A DNA stretch of 7,638 bases from Paenibacillus sp. (GTDB lineage: Bacteria > Bacillota > Bacilli > Paenibacillales > Paenibacillaceae), in the NCBI GenBank assembly GCA_029256665.1, contig JAQSXN010000166.1:1-7638 (forward strand). The letters are read 5' to 3'. How positions within the stretch are numbered: position 1 is the first letter of the stretch; each line of letters starts with the position of its first letter. Positions 6,227 to 7,638 of this stretch are shown here, piece by piece. Made by a program: the position numbers and the translations under genes. The notes below the pieces were generated by a model. The model did not search any database and was not told the origin of the DNA. It saw only the letters and a program-made list of their open reading frames with translations.

Positions 6227-7584
6227 TGCGACGCCTCCGGTCTGTAATAAAGTTGATTGGGATTGTCGTTCTTGCCCGGCAGCAGACCGATAAAGGCGAA
6301 TAACAGCCAAATCTCGTATTTGATCTCCAGCGATACGAGCAGCAGCGAGAACAGGGTGAACACAAGCGCAAGAAACAGGATCGAGCTAGATCTTGCTTTC
6401 GAGAGCATATGGCGTCCCAGCAAATAGAAAAAGGCGACCGAGAGCAGCCCTCCGAACATAAACCATTGGAAAAATCCAGATTTTACGCCCAAGTTTTTAG
6501 TGCTTCCCGAATATTGGATCAGCTCGCTTACGTTGATCTGGCTGACGCCGAACCATTTGTAATACAGCCCGGACATCACGTTGACTGAGGGCTCCAAATA
6601 CTGATTGAAATAAACGGGATACGCGCCGGTCCCCACGCCGAAGGGATGATTCAGCACCGTTAGCAACGCAATGACGATGGTGCCCATTCGGGTATACGAG
6701 GAGGTGTAGTTCTCGATATCGTTGTTGAACGAGCTGATGAGCCCCGCCGAGAAATTCGCGATAAAGAGATACATCACCATCACGGCCGCAACGAGCAGAA
6801 CGAAATTTCGTTTCTTGCGGAAATCCAGATACTGCACCATCGTAACGGCGAACGTGAGCCCGGCTACGATCATAAAGCCTTTCGAGCCCGTCACGAACAG
6901 GTAAAAGATAAAAAATCCGGACGCGTAGACGATCGTCAGCGTTCGCGCAAGCTTGTTCCAATACCGGCTCAAGTACACCAAGATGGCGGCGTACACCACG
7001 ACGATGGTGCCGGTCGTGCTGCTCTCCGACGTTAGCAGCCGGACCCGCCAATAAGGCGCGTCTGCTGAATGCATGAACGCAAGCGCGTTCGGCATGCTGG
7101 CCAGCTCCGCGGACATGATGGCGAGCAGCGCCGTAACGGCGACGAGAAAGCAGCCGCAGACGGTGCCGGGACGGCCGATCTTGGCGACGACAAGCTGAAT
7201 ATGCCGGATGTAAAGCAAGATGAGCAAGAAGTAAATCAGTACCTTTACGCCTTTGCCCAGCAAATTCTCGGAACCGAAGCTGTAGGATCCGCTCATATAT
7301 TGAATCATGATGTAGACAAGGCTAACGAGAGCGAGATAAATGATAAATCCGAGCAAATACGTATGCAGCTTCGACCAATGCGTGATCCGCTTATGCTTCG
7401 CGAGGAGCGAGATTTCGCATAGCAGAAACAAGGGGAACAACAGCACGATCGGCGTCCTCCCGATCTCGCCGATCACTTGTACAAGCGGGAAATCTTGATA
7501 GACGGTGAGCAGCAGCAGCACGACGAGATACCCCGCGAGAAAAGCGTGGCGGAGTCCGGCCTCGCGGCTGTTCAGCCTATACAT
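6223..7584 (-). CDS. wzy: Wzy/O-antigen-ligase-like polysaccharide polymerase (multi-pass membrane protein)
   Basis: This 453-residue protein is strongly hydrophobic, with about 12 likely membrane segments (roughly residues 11-28, 44-62, 77-95, 111-126, 140-157, 193-208, 215-231, 235-251, 260-284, 300-311, 367-390 and 399-435, the last probably two). Features typical of the Wzy/WaaL class are the loop RVRLLTSESSTTG (180-192), TGSKGF (232-237), the HPFGVGTGAY motif (313-322) and a long hydrophilic loop (about 323-366) late in the protein. Proteins of this class join undecaprenol-linked repeat units on the outer face of the membrane. Because neither LPS nor a lipid A gene is evident and a flippase lies in the same operon, polymerase is preferred over ligase. 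The start at 7584 has a GAGGGA purine run just upstream. Sequence identity between Wzy proteins is low, so the class is secure but the linkage formed is unknown. Its TGA overlaps the next ATG (ATGA). Confidence 0.82.
   Translation of the reverse strand: MYRLNSREAGLRHAFLAGYLVVLLLLTVYQDFPLVQVIGEIGRTPIVLLFPLFLLCEISLLAKHKRITHWSKLHTYLLGFIIYLALVSLVYIMIQYMSGSYSFGSENLLGKGVKVLIYFLLILLYIRHIQLVVAKIGRPGTVCGCFLVAVTALLAIMSAELASMPNALAFMHSADAPYWRVRLLTSESSTTGTIVVVYAAILVYLSRYWNKLARTLTIVYASGFFIFYLFVTGSKGFMIVAGLTFAVTMVQYLDFRKKRNFVLLVAAVMVMYLFIANFSAGLISSFNNDIENYTSSYTRMGTIVIALLTVLNHPFGVGTGAYPVYFNQYLEPSVNVMSGLYYKWFGVSQINVSELIQYSGSTKNLGVKSGFFQWFMFGGLLSVAFFYLLGRHMLSKARSSSILFLALVFTLFSLLLVSLEIKYEIWLLFAFIGLLPGKNDNPNQLYYRPEASQ
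6234..6238 (-). promoter_or_regulatory. Ribosome binding site fixing the start of the first glycosyltransferase
   Basis: On the minus strand a GGAGG lies 7 bases before the ATG at 6226-6224. It sits inside the last codons of the polymerase gene, whose TGA overlaps this ATG. It selects 6226 as the start over an in-frame ATG at 6310, which would add 28 residues of non-family sequence overlapping the polymerase by 88 bases. Confidence 0.75.
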
Positions 7585-7638
7585 ATTCCCTCACGGCCGG
7601 CGACTTCCTGAGGCTTCCGCCGCCCTGGGCGATCTCCT
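7577..7638 (-). CDS. C-terminal end of an upstream gene in the same operon (partial, unidentified)
   Basis: An open minus-strand frame enters from the right edge and reads EIAQGGGSLRKSPAVREYV before a TAG stop at 7579-7577. I prefer this frame because about 15 of its 19 codons end in G or C, like the genes downstream, and because its stop overlaps the polymerase start in an ATGTATAG junction of 8 bases, an arrangement common in co-translated operons. A second frame would end at a TGA at 7593-7591, so the choice is not certain. The visible 19 to 20 residues carry no motif that I recognise, and I assign no function. By position it should belong to the same polysaccharide cluster; that is inference. 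Confidence 0.5.
   Translation of the reverse strand, partial: EIAQGGGSLRKSPAVREYV

Noticed and set aside
6227..6310. N-terminal extension of the first glycosyltransferase by 28 codons
   Set aside because: A GGAGG with 7-base spacing and the typical GT-B first strand place the start at 6226; the extra residues lie in the polymerase gene.
7505..7522. Short AGC-type trinucleotide run
   Set aside because: It encodes the leucine run of the polymerase's first membrane segment (CTG/CTC codons on the minus strand) and is too short to count as a repeat element.

Overview
The window is a compact, single-strand stretch of a surface or extracellular polysaccharide gene cluster. Every convincing gene lies on the minus strand, so transcription runs from high to low coordinates. 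The GC-rich composition with high third-position GC, the strong purine-rich ribosome binding sites (AAGGAG, GGAGG, AAAGG) and the type of glycosyltransferases suggest a GC-rich Firmicute, perhaps of the Paenibacillaceae. That assignment is an inference from style; no taxonomic marker is present.

Layout in order of transcription: the last codons of an unidentified upstream gene (7638-7577); a polytopic Wzy/O-antigen-ligase-like polymerase (7584-6223); a GT-B (GT4-like) glycosyltransferase (6226-5009); a second, canonical GT4 glycosyltransferase (5055-3928); a left-handed beta-helix (hexapeptide) O-acyltransferase (3920-3348); a third GT-B glycosyltransferase with a TSGS-type donor-site loop (3337-2264); a family 2 (GT-A) glycosyltransferase (2260-1361); and a Wzx/MATE-like flippase (1352-6). 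A ribosome binding site overlaps the flippase stop codon at the left edge, so another gene probably starts just outside.

Genes either overlap (8, 4 and 47 bases) or are separated by 3 to 10 bases. There is no room for an internal terminator or a dedicated promoter between them, and no intergenic stretch approaches 300 bases. The set fits one Wzx/Wzy-dependent pathway. The four glycosyltransferases would build a lipid-linked repeat unit on the cytoplasmic face, the acyltransferase would decorate it, Wzx would flip it and Wzy would polymerise it outside. The initiating phosphoglycosyltransferase, the chain-length/tyrosine kinase module and nucleotide-sugar synthesis genes are not in the window.

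I found no RNA gene, CRISPR array, insertion sequence or other mobile element, and no clearly new system. The most informative details are the three different versions of the GT-B donor-site signature, the 47-base gene overlap and the acyltransferase in the middle of the glycosyltransferase run. Sugar identities and linkages cannot be read from the sequence.
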